A DNA stretch of 64,000 nucleotides from Escarpia spicata (lineage: Eukaryota; Annelida; Polychaeta; Sabellida; Siboglinidae): assembly GCA_963995525.1 (NCBI GenBank), contig OZ023206.1, positions 64,523,361-64,587,360 on the forward strand, read 5' to 3'. Positions 44,276-56,143 of this stretch are shown here, piece after piece. The translations under genes and the position numbers were made by a program. Under the pieces are notes generated by a model that saw nothing but the letters and a program-made list of their open reading frames with translations, ran no database searches and was not told where the DNA came from. Position 1 is the stretch's first letter; each line of letters starts with the position of its first letter.

Positions 44276-44831
44276 GCCATAGCAGATTGCAAGTACTTCG
44301 TCAGTTTGTAATAGCGTAGATTATTAATTTAGAAGTGCTGAAATCCCATGCTGTGAAGGCCTGCGTTTCAGCAACAGACCTCAACAGGATGTGTACATTT
44401 CTGCCATATTCCAAAATTGTATTGCTGTACCGTGGTGATAGTACTTCTGCAATGATGAATACTTCCGTAAGAGTCTTGATGCTGACACTCCGCTGTCTAC
44501 CAACCAAGTAACGTAGTGGGATTGCCTAGCTTCTCGCTAAGATGTGGCGTCGTAAGTTGCAAAATCCAAACGAAATAATCCGTTTAAGATTTGTTCACCC
44601 CCTCCAATATGTAGTGTGGAACGTGAGATTTTTAGCTCTCCAAAATGTTCACAATAATATCAGTATGCATTAATACGTGTTCCTGTTGATAGGTAGCGCC
44701 ACCGGTGTGTTTTATTTCCCCGCGATATCACCACCCACCCGTATATAATCTTATACGTGTTTGGGATTCAGTGAAGTCACGTGACCACCCCACAGACGAA
44801 CAATGTTTAACCATAGACAACTAGTTCGTGT
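44276..44831. other. No gene seen
   Basis: Plain sequence up to the start of the minisatellite. Confidence 0.5.
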
Positions 44832-47405
44832 GTATAGGTCTGTTGGTGATGGAATGGTATAGGTCTGCTGGTGATGGAATGGTATAGGTCTGCTGGTGAT
44901 GGAATGGTATTGGTCTGCTGGTGATGGAATGGTATAGGTCTGCTGGTGATGGAATGGTATAGGTCTGCTGGTGATGGAATGGTATAGGTCTGCTGGTGAT
45001 GGAATGGTATTGGTCTGCTGGTGATGGAATGGTATAGGTCTGCTGGTGATGGAATGGTATAGGTCTGCTGGTGATGGAATGGTATTGGTCTGCTGGTGAT
45101 GGAATGGTATAGGTCTGCTGGTGATGGAATGGTATTGGTCTGCTGGTGATGGAATGGTATTGGTCTGCTGGTGATGGAATGGTATAGGTCTGCTGGTGAT
45201 GGAATGGTATAGGTCTGCTGGTGATGGAATGGTATTGGTCTGCTGGTGATGGAATGGTATAGGTCTGCTGGTGATGGAATGGTATTGGTCTGCTGGTCAT
45301 GGAATGGTATAGGTCTGCTGGTCATGGAATGGTATTGGTCTGCGGGTGATGGAATGGTATTGGTCTGCTGGTGACGGAATGGTATAGGTCTGCTGGTGAA
45401 GGAATGGTATAGGTCTGCTGGTGATGGAATGGTATAGGTCTGCTGGTGATGGAATGGTATAGGTCTGCTGGTGATGGAACGGTATAGGTCTGCTGGTGAT
45501 GGAACGGTATAGGTCTGTTGGTGATGGAACGGTATAGGTCTGCTGGTGATGGAACGGTATATGTCTGCTGGTGATGGAACGGTATAGGTCTGCTGGTGAT
45601 GGAATGGTATAGGTCTGCTGGTGATGGAATGGTATAGGTCTGCTGGTGATGGAATGGTATAGGTATGCTGGTGATGGAATGGTATAGGTCTGCTGGTGTT
45701 GGAATGGTATTGGTCTGCTGGTGATGGAATGGTATAGGTCTGCTGGTGATGGAATGGTATAGGTCTGCTGGTGATGGAATGGTATTGGTCTGCTGGTGAT
45801 GGAATGGTATAGGTCTGCTGGTGATGGAATGGTATAGGTCTGCTGGTGATGGAATGGTATAGGTCTGCTGGTGATGGAATGGTATAGGTCTGCTGGTGAT
45901 GGAATGGTATTGGTCTGCTGGTGATGGAATGGTATAGGTCTGCTGGTGATGGAATGGTATTGGTCTGCTGGTCATGGAATGGTATAGGTCTGCTGGTCAT
46001 GGAATGGTATTGGTCTGCGGGTGATGGAATGGTATTGGTCTGCTGGTGACGGAATGGTATAGGTCTGCTGGTGAAGGAATGGTATAGGTCTGCTGGTGAT
46101 GGAATGGTATAGGTCTGCTGGTGATGGAATGGTATAGGTCTGCTGGTGATGGAACGGTATAGGTCTGCTGGTGATGGAACGGTATAGGTCTGTTGGTGAT
46201 GGAACGGTATAGGTCTGCTGGTGATGGAACGGTATATGTCTGCTGGTGATGGAACGGTATAGGTCTGCTGGTGATGGAATGGTATAGGTCTGCTGGTGAT
46301 GGAATGGTATAGGTCTGCTGGTGATGGAATGGTATAGGTATGCTGGTGATGGAATGGTATAGGTCTGCTGGTGTTGGAATGGTATTGGTCTGCTGGTGAT
46401 GGAATGGTATAGGTCTGCTGGTGATGGAATGGTATAGGTCTGCTGGTGATGGAATGGTATTGGTCTGCTGGTGATGGAATGGTATAGGTCTGCTGGTGAT
46501 GGAATGGTATAGGTCTGCTGGTGATGGAATGGTATAGGTCTGCTGGTGATGGAATGGTATTGGTCTGCTGGTGATGGAATGGTATAGGTCTGCTGGTGAT
46601 GGAATGGTATAGGTCTGCTGGTGATGGAATGGTATAGGTCTGCTGGTGATGGAATGGTATAGGTCTGCTGGTGATGGAATGGTATTGGTCTGCTGGTGAT
46701 GGAATGGTATAGGTCTGCTGGTGATGGAATGGTATAGGTCTGCTGGTGATGGAATGGTATAGGTCTGCTGGTGATGGAATGGTATAGGTCTGCTGGTGAT
46801 GGAATGGTATAGGTCTGCTGGTGATGGAATGGTATAGGTCTGCTGGTGATGGAATGGTATAGGTCTGCTGGTGATGGAATGGTATAGGTCTGCTGGTGAT
46901 GGAATGGTATTGGTCTGCTGGTGATGGAATGGTATAGGTCTGCTGGTGATGGAATGGTATTGGTCTGCTGGTGATGGAATGGTATAGGTCTGCTGGTGAT
47001 GGAATGGTATAGGTCTGCTGGTGATGGAATGGTATAGGTCTGCTGGTGATGGAATGGTATAGGTCTGCTGGTGATGGAATGGTATTGGTCTGCTGGTGAT
47101 GGAATGGTATAGGTCTGCTGGTGATGGAATGGTATAGGTCTGCTGGTGATGAAATGGTATAGGTCTGCTGGTGATGGAATTGTATAGGTCTGCTGGTGAT
47201 GGAATTGTATAGGTCTGCTGGTGATGAAATGGTATATGTCTGCTGGTGATGGAATGGTATTGGTCTGCTGGTGATGGAATGGTATAGGTCTGCTGGTGAT
47301 GGAATGGTATAGGTCTGCTGGTGGTGGAATGGTATAGGTCTGCTGGTGATGGAATGGTATAGGTCTGCTGGTGATGGAATGGTATAGGTCTGCTGGTGAT
47401 GGAAT
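44832..47405. repeat. 25-bp minisatellite, about 103 units, with a 675-bp higher-order repeat
   Basis: The unit is 'ggtataggtctgctggtgat' plus 'ggaat', with 'tata/tatt' as the main variant. Rare variants ('gtcat', 'gcggg', 'gtgacgg', 'gtgaagg', 'ggaacgg', 'ggtatgc', 'gtgttgg') occur in the same order twice, exactly 675 bp (27 units) apart: 45296 and 45971, 45663 and 46338. The duplicated block spans roughly 45180-45880 and 45855-46555. The minus strand is open for long stretches because the unit lacks stops in some frames. I do not regard that as coding. Confidence 0.97.
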
Positions 47406-48418
47406 GATGCCGATGTGTTACACTAATAAACAGCTTAGTTGACTATGAAGCTATATTTAATTTGTACGAAATGTTATGTTCGGAACATCCGCGCCTCTTA
47501 AGTAATTAGAAAATGTCACGCGAATCAATACAATGCGTCCTGGTGCTATCAGTTAGTAAACAACCTGCTCTATTATGTATCAATTAGTGGCTCGAGCCAA
47601 TTCTTTAATTGATTGCCTCGATTCTAGCTGTAGATAACCGGTCAACCGTATCACCATCTAGTCGCGCGATAAGTGATACGCTTGCCGTCGCATAGAGGAG
47701 GCAGCGTAAATATTATTATAACCGATTCCAGATAAAATGAGCAACTCACAAGGGCGATAGGATGCAACTTGAGTACCGATCAGTGCTAGTCTCTTTTATA
47801 TATTTCGGGGAGGATGGGTATTCAGACGTGTTTTGACAGAAGCATCAGAGCTGCAAAAACGTACTTTAGACTCACCTTTGAATTATGATACGCCAGGACA
47901 CCCGATTCAAATTTTTTAAATCATGAAAAAGGAGTCCAAGAAATGCACAAATCTCAACCAAAAAAGGGTCAACAGTGGCGTTGATGTTTCGTGTAGACGC
48001 TACAGGTTTAACCCGTGTTAAAATATCCCGGTTAACTTTAATCCCGGTTAAAACAACGCCAGTGTAGATGCAGTTGTAGTGCTAAAAGGGAACTGTGTTT
48101 TCCCGCGTACTATTTTCATCTGTTCGTTATTTTTTCCACATGAAAGTGTTCTTTTATTCGTCAGCATTGTTGTATTTGCCGCGTGTCAGGTTTCAGCGCC
48201 CTTAGATGGTTGTAATACTGTTTGTGACAAACGTGGCACTGTCTGTTCATTGTGCTTGTAAAACGAGCCACCACCCCACCCACGATGAATGTTGGTCCAT
48301 CTGCGCGCTGTCGTCTCTTATTGATTTCTCACGCGGCAACGAAATGTTAATTTTGACACGTAGCTACTTCTGTCAGTTGTTCGACGCGACTGTTCCAGAC
48401 ACGGTTGTTAACAACACA
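47406..48418. other. Upstream region of the YWTD gene; possible small MITE at 47972-48064
   Basis: 47972-48064 has short inverted ends ('acagtggcgttg' and 'caacgccagtgt') and inner 'cccggttaa' repeats, like small hAT-type MITEs, but no target duplication is visible. The rest shows nothing recognisable. An in-frame ATG at 48344 precedes the chosen start of exon 1. Confidence 0.45.
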
Positions 48419-48536
48419 ATGGCGCGGGTTAAGACACAATTGCTGGCGTGTCAAACTGCCTCTTTTCGTGCGCTTCGTTCTTCTGTGGTATTGCTGGCGT
48501 CGTTCTTCTATCTCATATGTTCAACCGAGTCGCACG
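48419..48536 (+). CDS. YWTD beta-propeller protein, exon 1 (signal peptide)
   Basis: The ATG at 48419 has a good context ('acaATGG'). The exon encodes about 39 residues: a basic start, then the hydrophobic core 'SVVLLASFFYLICSTESHG', a convincing signal peptide with likely cleavage near the exon end. The donor is 'cgcacg|gtaagc', phase 1. An upstream in-frame ATG at 48344 would add 25 residues and spoil the signal peptide, so I prefer 48419. The product is predicted to enter the secretory pathway. Confidence 0.75.
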
Positions 48537-49380
48537 GTAAGCATTCCGATGATATGAACATATTACAAGTGATTGTTTAACCGAGGTGAAAGTATTGCAA
48601 AGGTTTCAGTATAGTTATTATATGTAAAGACACGTCTGAAGTTTTGTGAGAGAAAAATATTGTATAATGTTTAAAATGTTCTTCCGGGTTCACGCAACAG
48701 TATTTGGAAACAAGGTAAGAACTGAACATGGATAGACCATTTTTTCGCTGATGGATGTTTGTGTAACCGTGTGTTTGGACATGTATTCAGCCCCGACATT
48801 CCCAGTCCAATTAGCTGTATCTATATATTAATACATTAAATGGGCGGCACTATAAGCGCATGTCCATCTAGGTGCCGACGTTCTCTCGCCGGTTTTATGT
48901 TTATTTGCGTCATTGGACCATTGCTGTGGATAATAACATGAGAACTTGAAATGTGAACAAAGTTTTAAAATTGGTAAAGTATTATCCGATTTTTTTTTTT
49001 AATTAATAGTTTAACATGCTCTATGGCTATGTACGTGAATTATGTTATAATCACTTAAGCTTAGACCACTTTAATAAAAGTATGATATAAAGTTACACAA
49101 AACTGCTAGAATTGCCTGTCGACACAAGGCCTTTATGAATAAATATACCTGATGTGTAATTGACTTTTATATATCTGGGATGTCGGGTACCAGTAAGAGT
49201 ATATTCGCTAGAATAGAAATTCGTCATGTCGCTGTGGTTGTAAAAGGTAATGCGGAGATAAGTAACTGTTGACATTGTGAGAAACTTGCTGTGCCGAGCA
49301 CTTAGTTGCGGCCAGGAGCGATTTTTTTGCAAGCATCAGCTAGTTACGAATTGCGTTTACTCACTCATATGGGCCATAAG

Positions 49381-49975
49381 CCAGTGACGCGGGAACGGAA
49401 TTCATATTTGGAGGGGGGCTAACGGAGCTTCAGCACCACTGAAAATTGTTCGCCGCCGCATATCTTCATATCTTCCTTGTGGCTGTCTAGGTTGACTCGA
49501 CTGTGACATCGGAAGACGGGCGGGGGGATGTGCTGTTGAAATTGTTTCACCGCTTCGCCGCTGTAGCTTCAGCTTCTCCGCTGGCTCGTCTGTGAACTCA
49601 TGACATCCGAACAAACACGGGGGGACAGTGCTTTTGAAAAAAATATTTTTTACATGGCGCCGCTGCTGTCAATTTACCTTCTCCAGTTTCTCTCCGCTGT
49701 CTGCGCTGAAATTATGACATCCGAAGACGAGGAGTGGGGTACTTCGGATCCACGCCGCATGTTACTGGGGGGGGGGGAGAAAACAATGTATACCGTCCAA
49801 TTGCACACACCTTTCACAGTCGACAAAATACACATTAATCGACTCATAACATTTACATTTCCACCCGCAATTGAAGCTCGCCACAAAAACAAACATTCAC
49901 TCTCACAATTAATGGGGGGCAGAACCATATGTCTGCCGCCCAGAGAAATTCCAGGAGCTGCCCCTGCTCCCACTG
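49381..49975 (+). mobile_element. 'cagtgacgcggga' family element, longest copy, in intron 1
   Basis: It shares its start ('cagtgacgcgggaacg') and several inner blocks with 283-690 but has an extra copy of the 'gacatccgaa' region. Its right part ('gaaattccaggagctgcccc') passes directly into the first unit of the 42-bp minisatellite. Confidence 0.65.
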
Positions 49976-51228
49976 CTGTCTCCGCCAACCGTGTCCACTC
50001 TCCTCTATCTTGCACTGCTGTCTCCGACAACAGTCTCCACTCCCCTCTATCTTGCACTTCTGTCTCCGCCAACAGTCTCCACTCCCCCCTATCTTGCACT
50101 GCTGTCTCCACCAACCGTCTCCACTCCCCTCTATCTTGCACTGCTATCTCCGCCAACAGTCTCCACTCCCCCCTATCTTGCACTGCTGTCTCCACCAACC
50201 GTGTCCACTCCCCTCTATCTTGCACTGCTGTCCTCGCCAACAGTCTCCACTCCCCTCTATCTTGCACTGCTGTCTCCGCCAACCGTCTCCACTCCCCTCT
50301 ATATTGCACTGCTGTCTCCGCCAACCGTCTCCACTCCCCTCTATCTTGCACTGCTGTCTCCGCCAACCGTCTCCACTCCCCTCTATCTTGCACTGCTGTC
50401 TCCGCCAACCGTCTCCACTCCCCTCTATCTTGCACTGCTGTCTCCGCCAACCGTCTCCACTCCCCTCTATATTGCACTGCTGTCTCCACCAACCGTCTCC
50501 ACTCCCCCCTATCTTGCACTGCTGTCTCCACCAACCATCTCCACTCCCCTCTATATTGCACTGCTGTCTCCGCCAACCGTCTCCACTCCCCTCTATCTTG
50601 CACTGCTGTCTCCGCCAACCGTCTCCACTCCCCTCTATCTTGCACTGCTGTCTCCGCCAACCGTCTCCACTCCCCTCTATCTTCCACTGCTGTCTCCGCC
50701 AACCGTCTCCACTCCCTTCTATATTGCACTGCTGTCTCCGCCAACCGTCTCCACTCCCCTCTATCTTGCACTGCTGTCTCCGCCAACCGTCTCCACTCCC
50801 CTCTATCTTGCACTGCTGTCTCCACCAACTGTCTCCACTCGCCTCTATCTTGCACTGCTGTCTCCACCAACTGTCTCCACTCCCCTCTATCTTGCACTGC
50901 TGTCTCCACCAACTGTCTCCACTTCCCTCTATCTTCCACTGCTGTCTCCGCCAACCGTCTCCACTCCCCTCTATCTTGCACTGCTGTCTCCACCAACTGT
51001 CTCCACTTCCCTCTATCTTCCACTGCTGTCTCCGCCAACCGTCTCCACTCCCCTCTATCTTGCACTGCTGTCTCCACCAACTGTCTCCACTCCCCTCTAT
51101 CTTGCACTGCTGTCTCCGCCAACAGTCTCCACTCCCCTCTATCTTGCACTGCTGTCTCCGCCAACCGTCTCCACTCCCCTCTATCTTGCACTGCTGTCTC
51201 CGCCAACCGTTTCCACTCCTCTCTGTCT
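49976..51228. repeat. 42-bp minisatellite, about 30 units
   Basis: The unit is 'ctccactcccctctatcttg' followed by 'cactgctgtctccgccaacc' and 'gt'. Since 42 is divisible by 3 and the unit has few stop codons, five of six frames stay open for hundreds of codons. Nothing marks any of them as a gene: no shared splice sites, no conserved start, and variants fall equally on all codon positions. It lies in intron 1 of the YWTD gene. Confidence 0.95.
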
Positions 51229-51659
51229 TTCTCTCGCATTTTCCACTCCTATTCCCTTTTAACCACGCCTTACACAATCATCCCATTGCAGTCTAGGTCG
51301 ACTGCTTTTCCCTTCCACTCTCCGAACAGCTGCTTCCTTTGTCAACCGTTCTTCTCCCATATGCTCCAGAGTGTATAGGTGTGAAATTGTATTTCCGTTT
51401 TATTGATACTGTTTTGTCGCAAGGATTTGCTTGTCTCTTTTTGTCGTTTTCAAATGTAATGGTTTCGCCTTGTCGATATACGTCACGTGCTAATTATAAC
51501 GAATGCATTCTATGTGGACTTTATCGTGAAGATGCAGCAGTCAATCGGCGTCATTACTGCGATAACACCATAAATGTATTTTTAATGATTAAATTGTTTG
51601 TGTGACTATTGTGTCAATCTAACCGTTTAAGATTAACTATAATGTTTTATATAAACTGA

Positions 51660-52112
51660 TAAACGTTTACTCTTGTTTGATGATGGTTGGTAGGATGGTC
51701 TTTTTAGTCTTGTTTGGTGATTGTTGGTAGGATGGTCTGTTTAGTCTTGTTTGGTGATGGTTGGTAGGATGGTCTGTTTAGTCTTGTTTGGTGATGGTCG
51801 GTAGGATGGTCTGTTTAGTCTTGTTTGATGATGGTTGGTAGGATGGTATGTTTAGTATTGTTTGGTGATGGTTGGTAGGATGGTCTGTTTAGTATTGTTT
51901 GGTGATGGTTGGTAGGATGGTCTGTTTAGTCTTGTTTGGTGATGGTTGGTAGGATGATCTGTTTAGTCTTGTTTGATGATGGTTGGTAGGATGGTCTGTT
52001 TAGTCTTGTTTGATGACGGTTGGTAGGATGGTCTGTTTAGTCTTGTTTGGTGATGGTTGGTAGGATGGTCTGTTTAGTCTTGTTTGATGACGGTTGGTAG
52101 GATGATCTGTTT
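51660..52112. repeat. 37-bp minisatellite, about 12 units
   Basis: The unit is 'gtcttgtttggtgatggttg' plus 'gtaggatggtctgttta'. The last unit ends in 'gatgatctgtttt', where the SINE at 52114 begins, so the SINE sits at the array's edge. Confidence 0.95.
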
Positions 52113-52113
52113 T

Positions 52114-52437
52114 GGGGCGCGGCGGTATAGTGGTTGATTAGAGCATTGGACACTTATTCGAGAGATTCCTGATTCGATTCCTCTTGCTGTCGTTTCCAAC
52201 CTTAAGCAAGTTCGTTCATTCTGCGTTGCTCCAATTCACTCAGCCGTATGAAGGAGTACTTGGCTATAGACAGTGGTGGACATTTGCTCACGAACATGAT
52301 AGTCTTCACACCGTAATGGCAGCGTGGCTGAATCCTTCCCGTATAACTCGAGATGGTGTTCAATTGAACAGATCTGCCAGGGAATAAAGTGTAAAGCGAT
52401 TTGAACTGTCTTAATGACTGTTGTTTATAATATTGGA
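52114..52437 (+). mobile_element. SINE ending about 20 bases before a coding exon
   Basis: The head is 'ggggcgcggcggtatagtgg' with a box B variant 'gattcgattcc'. The body is clearly related ('ctatagacagtggtggacat', 'gaacagatctgccagggaat'), and the tail is degenerate. The element runs to within about 20 bases of the acceptor of exon 2, so part of that exon's polypyrimidine and branch-point region is SINE-derived. Confidence 0.8.
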
Positions 52438-52457
52438 CAACTGCATTCTGTCATCAG

Positions 52458-52577
52458 GTGCTGCTGCCAAGACCAAGTATTTATTTGTCACCACCGACGA
52501 AACTATCTTCAAGATCACTGTGAGGAAACCAATACAACATGGAGAAGAAGACGTGGAGAAATTAATCACAGGAGGAA
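52458..52577 (+). CDS. YWTD beta-propeller protein, exon 2
   Basis: Acceptor 'ctgcattctgtcatcag' and donor 'ggaggaa|gtaagt'. Phase 1 at both ends. It reads '(G)AAAKTKYLFVTTDETIFKI' and then 'EEDVEKLITGG'. The pattern 'LFVTTDETIFKITV' is that of the two first strands of a propeller blade, as at the start of LDLR-type propellers. Confidence 0.8.
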
Positions 52578-52614
52578 GTAAGTGATAAAGGCTGGTGGAT
52601 CGGTCAATGGACAG

Positions 52615-52960
52615 CTGATCTGGCTGGTATTTGGATGGGTGGGTGGGTTGGTGGGTGTGTGTTGGGTGTTGGGTTGATGGATGGGATGGCGGGTGTGTGG
52701 GTCATTGGTTGTGGGGCTCTGTGGGTTATTGGGTGGGTGGGTGGGTGGGTGGTAAGGGTCGGTGGGTGGTAAGGGTCGGTGGGTGAATGGGTGGGTGTGT
52801 GGGTATGAGTTTGGGTGGGTATGAGTGTGGGTGGATTTGTGTGTGTGGTTGAATGGATGGTGCGTGGGTGCGTAGGTAGGTGGGTGGTGGGTTGGTATGA
52901 GTTTGGGTGGGTTAGGATGGGTGGGTGGGAAAGGGTGCATTTGGATGGGTGCCTGTTTTG
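52615..52960. repeat. Irregular (GGTGGGT)n-type G-rich repeat
   Basis: Units of GGTGGGTG with GGGTGT and GGTATGAG variants. Many runs of three G lie close together, so the plus strand (the transcribed RNA's sense) could form G-quadruplexes just after exon 2's donor. Confidence 0.85.
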
Positions 52961-54579
52961 GACATGGAGCCGGTTTCCATATGAAGATTCAGGTATACAC
53001 GGAAGTATTAAGTAAGTTTAAAACTGAATAATTTAATTACTTCTTCACATTTAATCTTAAGTCACGAGCCATTTACAGCGCTAAAGTTAATTTCCAGAGG
53101 TCCTTGATGAATCCACGAGAAGTTGGATGGAGTGTTGTACGTATAATAATAATAACAATACTTGTGAGCCTAAAGCAGTGGAACCCAACTCAGATGCGCA
53201 TCAAAACAAGTTGCTGTTCAATCACTAGATCTCGACAAATAGTATTATAAATGTCAATAGATGGAAAGGATATGCCAAGGAACTAAGATGGATAGGTGTA
53301 ATGTGTGTGTAATGTGGTATTTCAACGCGAAGGGGGGAGGAATTCCAAATAGTTGGTTTCAACGACAGAGAAATCCATAGTTTCAATGTTGGTAATGGTT
53401 TCTAGAACAGAAAGTAAATAAGAACTAGATGACCGAAGCTGAACAGTATTTCTTACAGAAGTAAGCAAAGAATGTCTATATGCCGGCTGCTTACACGAAA
53501 GTGCCTGGTAGATAATAGCACAAATCTCTAAACTCTTTGAATCTTGTGTAGTTTTTCTTCTACTTATGTAATAACACGATGTATATTTCCATAAATTGTC
53601 GGATGACTTACTGTCAATTCGTGTGCGTGTGCGTGTGCGCGTGCGCGTGCGTGTGCGTGTGCATGTGCGTGTGCGCGTGCGTTAGGCTAACTGAAACCTT
53701 GCTGGACCAATTGAGCTATTGTGAGGCAGACATTAGCGAGTATGAATTATTAAATTTTCAATTACGGTATTAGTAAATGCGACACTGCCAACATTAACTC
53801 TGTCTGCTGTTGAATGCCGGCCAATACCATCATGTCACGCAGAGCCGACAGTCTGCAATAAACCGTTTAATATAATTAGTTATTTGAAACAGCCCGTGTA
53901 TCAGTTACAAAACTGCTGCGAACCTAATCAATGTATTTTTCTCGAAAATAACAGTGTGTACAGCGTTCTTATTTGGATATATATTTGCTGATGTTTTTGT
54001 TATTATTATTATCAAGCTGCATGTTAGGCGAAATTATTAAAAGTATGAAAATATACTCAAAATGTGAGTACAGCCTGTACTTAGTTTTAGTAGGTGGTAG
54101 TGAATTTAAAAATAAAACCTTCAGAACTATCGGATCAGGTGCTGGTATCGTCCAGAGTTATATCGTTTCGCAGCCCGGTCAAGGTGCATTAATAACGTCT
54201 CATTTGATCAATCTATGTGGCTCAGCTACAGCTATTTAATTTTCAGAGGTGACGACCACGCGTGCTTGGGTCTTAGGTCTTAGGTCGGGTACTCCAAACA
54301 GCCCAATCCTGGACTAACTCAGGAGTTTGCGCTGTTTGTGCACATGCGCTGTGGGTTGCTTAAATTAATAATTATTTAAAGGCAGTTAATGTCATTGGGT
54401 GTGCTGAATGGAAGCTTCATCATGGCTGATTTAAAAGCAATGGAGCTTTCTATTTCAGTGATTTGTGTAGGATCGTGTTCCATATACGGATTGTTCTGGA
54501 TTAGAAGGACAAAACAGTTGTATTTATGCGGCACCTATGAGCTACATAGCGGCCACGGTACTCGAGTTGTTTGTTCGGT
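52961..54579. other. Intron sequence, no gene seen; GT/GC-rich tract at 53615-53685
   Basis: The only distinct feature is the imperfect GTGCGC tract. I see no exon that would fit between 52577 and 55401, and the phases of those two exons already agree. Confidence 0.5.
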
Positions 54580-54626
54580 AGGTGTTCTATATATATATAT
54601 ATATATATATATATGTAAGCACTATA

Positions 54627-54663
<37 letters not shown>

Positions 54664-54715
54664 AGCACTATAACTATAATATATATATATATATATATAT
54701 TATAGTTATAGTGCT

Positions 54716-54758
<43 letters not shown>

Positions 54759-54763
54759 CTATA

Positions 54764-54800
<37 letters not shown>

Positions 54801-54801
54801 T

Positions 54802-54895
<94 letters not shown>

Positions 54896-54915
54896 TATAG
54901 TTATAGTGCTTACAC
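54580..54915. repeat. (AT)n palindromic complex
   Basis: Long AT runs are separated by 'gtaagcactataactataat' (54615 and 54661 regions, forward) and its reverse complement 'attatagttatagtgcttac' (54699 and 54895 regions). The block can therefore fold into large hairpins. Imperfect inverted homology extends outward a little ('tactcgag...tttgttc' on the left against 'gaacaaa...ctcgagct' on the right). Confidence 0.85.
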
Positions 54916-55400
54916 ATATTGAACAAACGTCTCGAGCTCTTATGGTATGGACCAAACCACCATCCATACGAATTGTTATTCGTTTCGTCGAACTTTGCCA
55001 ACGTGTGCGATCCCTCGCTAAATATGCACAACCACCTGTATGTATTTGGTTCAGTAAATACACCTAGCAAGATCTAACAGTGTTTGGTCATGACAGATGT
55101 TTTGTGGTTATCGTGCTTAGATTAGAAAGGTACCGGGAAGCAAAAAAAGCGATGACATTTGTATGAGTATTTTGTGAAGGTGAACGTAGATCGAAAGAGC
55201 GAAGGAGAAAGAGCAAATCATGGAATATCCCCTGAAAACTAAGGTAGCGCAACACAGTGACTAAATAAGTAACCAACTAATGGGCCGCACATCTGATAAA
55301 ATTGAATATTGTGGAAGAACAAATCTTTTGTAAGACAAAATATAATCTTTCGTGTTGTCTTCATATAATTATGTATTCGTGTTCTCGTGTGTAATTGCAG
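54916..55400. other. Intron sequence, no gene seen
   Basis: Nothing recognisable before the acceptor of exon 3. Confidence 0.5.
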
Positions 55401-55532
55401 TGTCTATTCGAGGCATTGCTGTACACGAATCTCGCTGCTTGCTATATTGGAGCGATACAGGCCTGCAAAAAATTCGGCGCTTCACCCTCTATTCGGGAAG
55501 AGATGATGACATCGTTGACATTGTTCAAGATG
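55401..55532 (+). CDS. YWTD beta-propeller protein, exon 3
   Basis: Acceptor 'gtgtaattgcag' and donor 'caagatg|gtaagt', phase 1 at both ends. It reads '(M)SIRGIAVHESRCLLYWSD', with the family's YWTD box as YWSD, then 'TGLQKIRRFTLYSG' and 'IVDIVQDG'. 'GIAV....LYWSD....I.RF' is the standard blade pattern of LDLR class B repeats. Confidence 0.9.
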
Positions 55533-56143
55533 GTAAGTCTATCATTAGATTGATTTGTCCAATAAATTGCTTCGCGTAAATAATTAGCAAATCATAAATA
55601 ATTCATACACGTGTCACGAAATGTCAAATTATTAATTAATTCCAATTGTGTGAATCGACGACGATATGTTTTGAGTCATTCTATATACGAATAATAATGC
55701 ATTGTTATTATTATACGGCTGTAGTCGGCAGTGCACAGCAGATGAATGATATAAGGATTATAATATACAATATAACTGACCTATAATTAGGTGCACTGAA
55801 TTTTTTTTTAATATTACGTTAAACAAAGCAAATAGCAATTAATAATTTAGTCTCGCTTAACTGACTCTCGCTCTGCTGCGTGAAGTCGCCGGTAAGAGAG
55901 TCCGACAGAAGACCCGTATTCTGAATGTTACCCGCCAGACAGCGAGTCTATCCTCTAGAATATTTATATGTTTGTTTTCTATAACGAAATTAAATTACAA
56001 AATAGCAATACACAAAATAAAAAGTATATTAAACTAAAGGAACATATTTTTCAAGGGCTCTGAATGGATTTTAACCAGAAACCATAACGTAAGCACTTCT
56101 TAGTCCGATACTGTACGCACTTTTGGACAGGGTAATAATAAAA
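55533..56143. other. Intron sequence, no gene seen
   Basis: AT-rich sequence without recognisable features before the SINE. Confidence 0.5.

Noticed and set aside
44807..46000. Open reading frame of nearly 400 codons on the minus strand
   Set aside because: It is entirely 25-bp minisatellite. The unit length is not a multiple of three, so the 'protein' cycles through the frames, and openness follows from lack of stops in the unit.
44832..47405. CRISPR array
   Set aside because: Units are contiguous with no unique spacers, and the context is eukaryotic.
48344..48418. Alternative start codon for the YWTD protein
   Set aside because: It is in frame, but it adds 25 polar residues before the hydrophobic core and destroys a good signal peptide. 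The ATG at 48419 has the better context.
49600..51378. Open reading frames of 380-590 codons on both strands
   Set aside because: They lie in the 42-bp minisatellite. Five frames are open at once, variants do not favour any frame, and the region is inside an intron of the YWTD gene.
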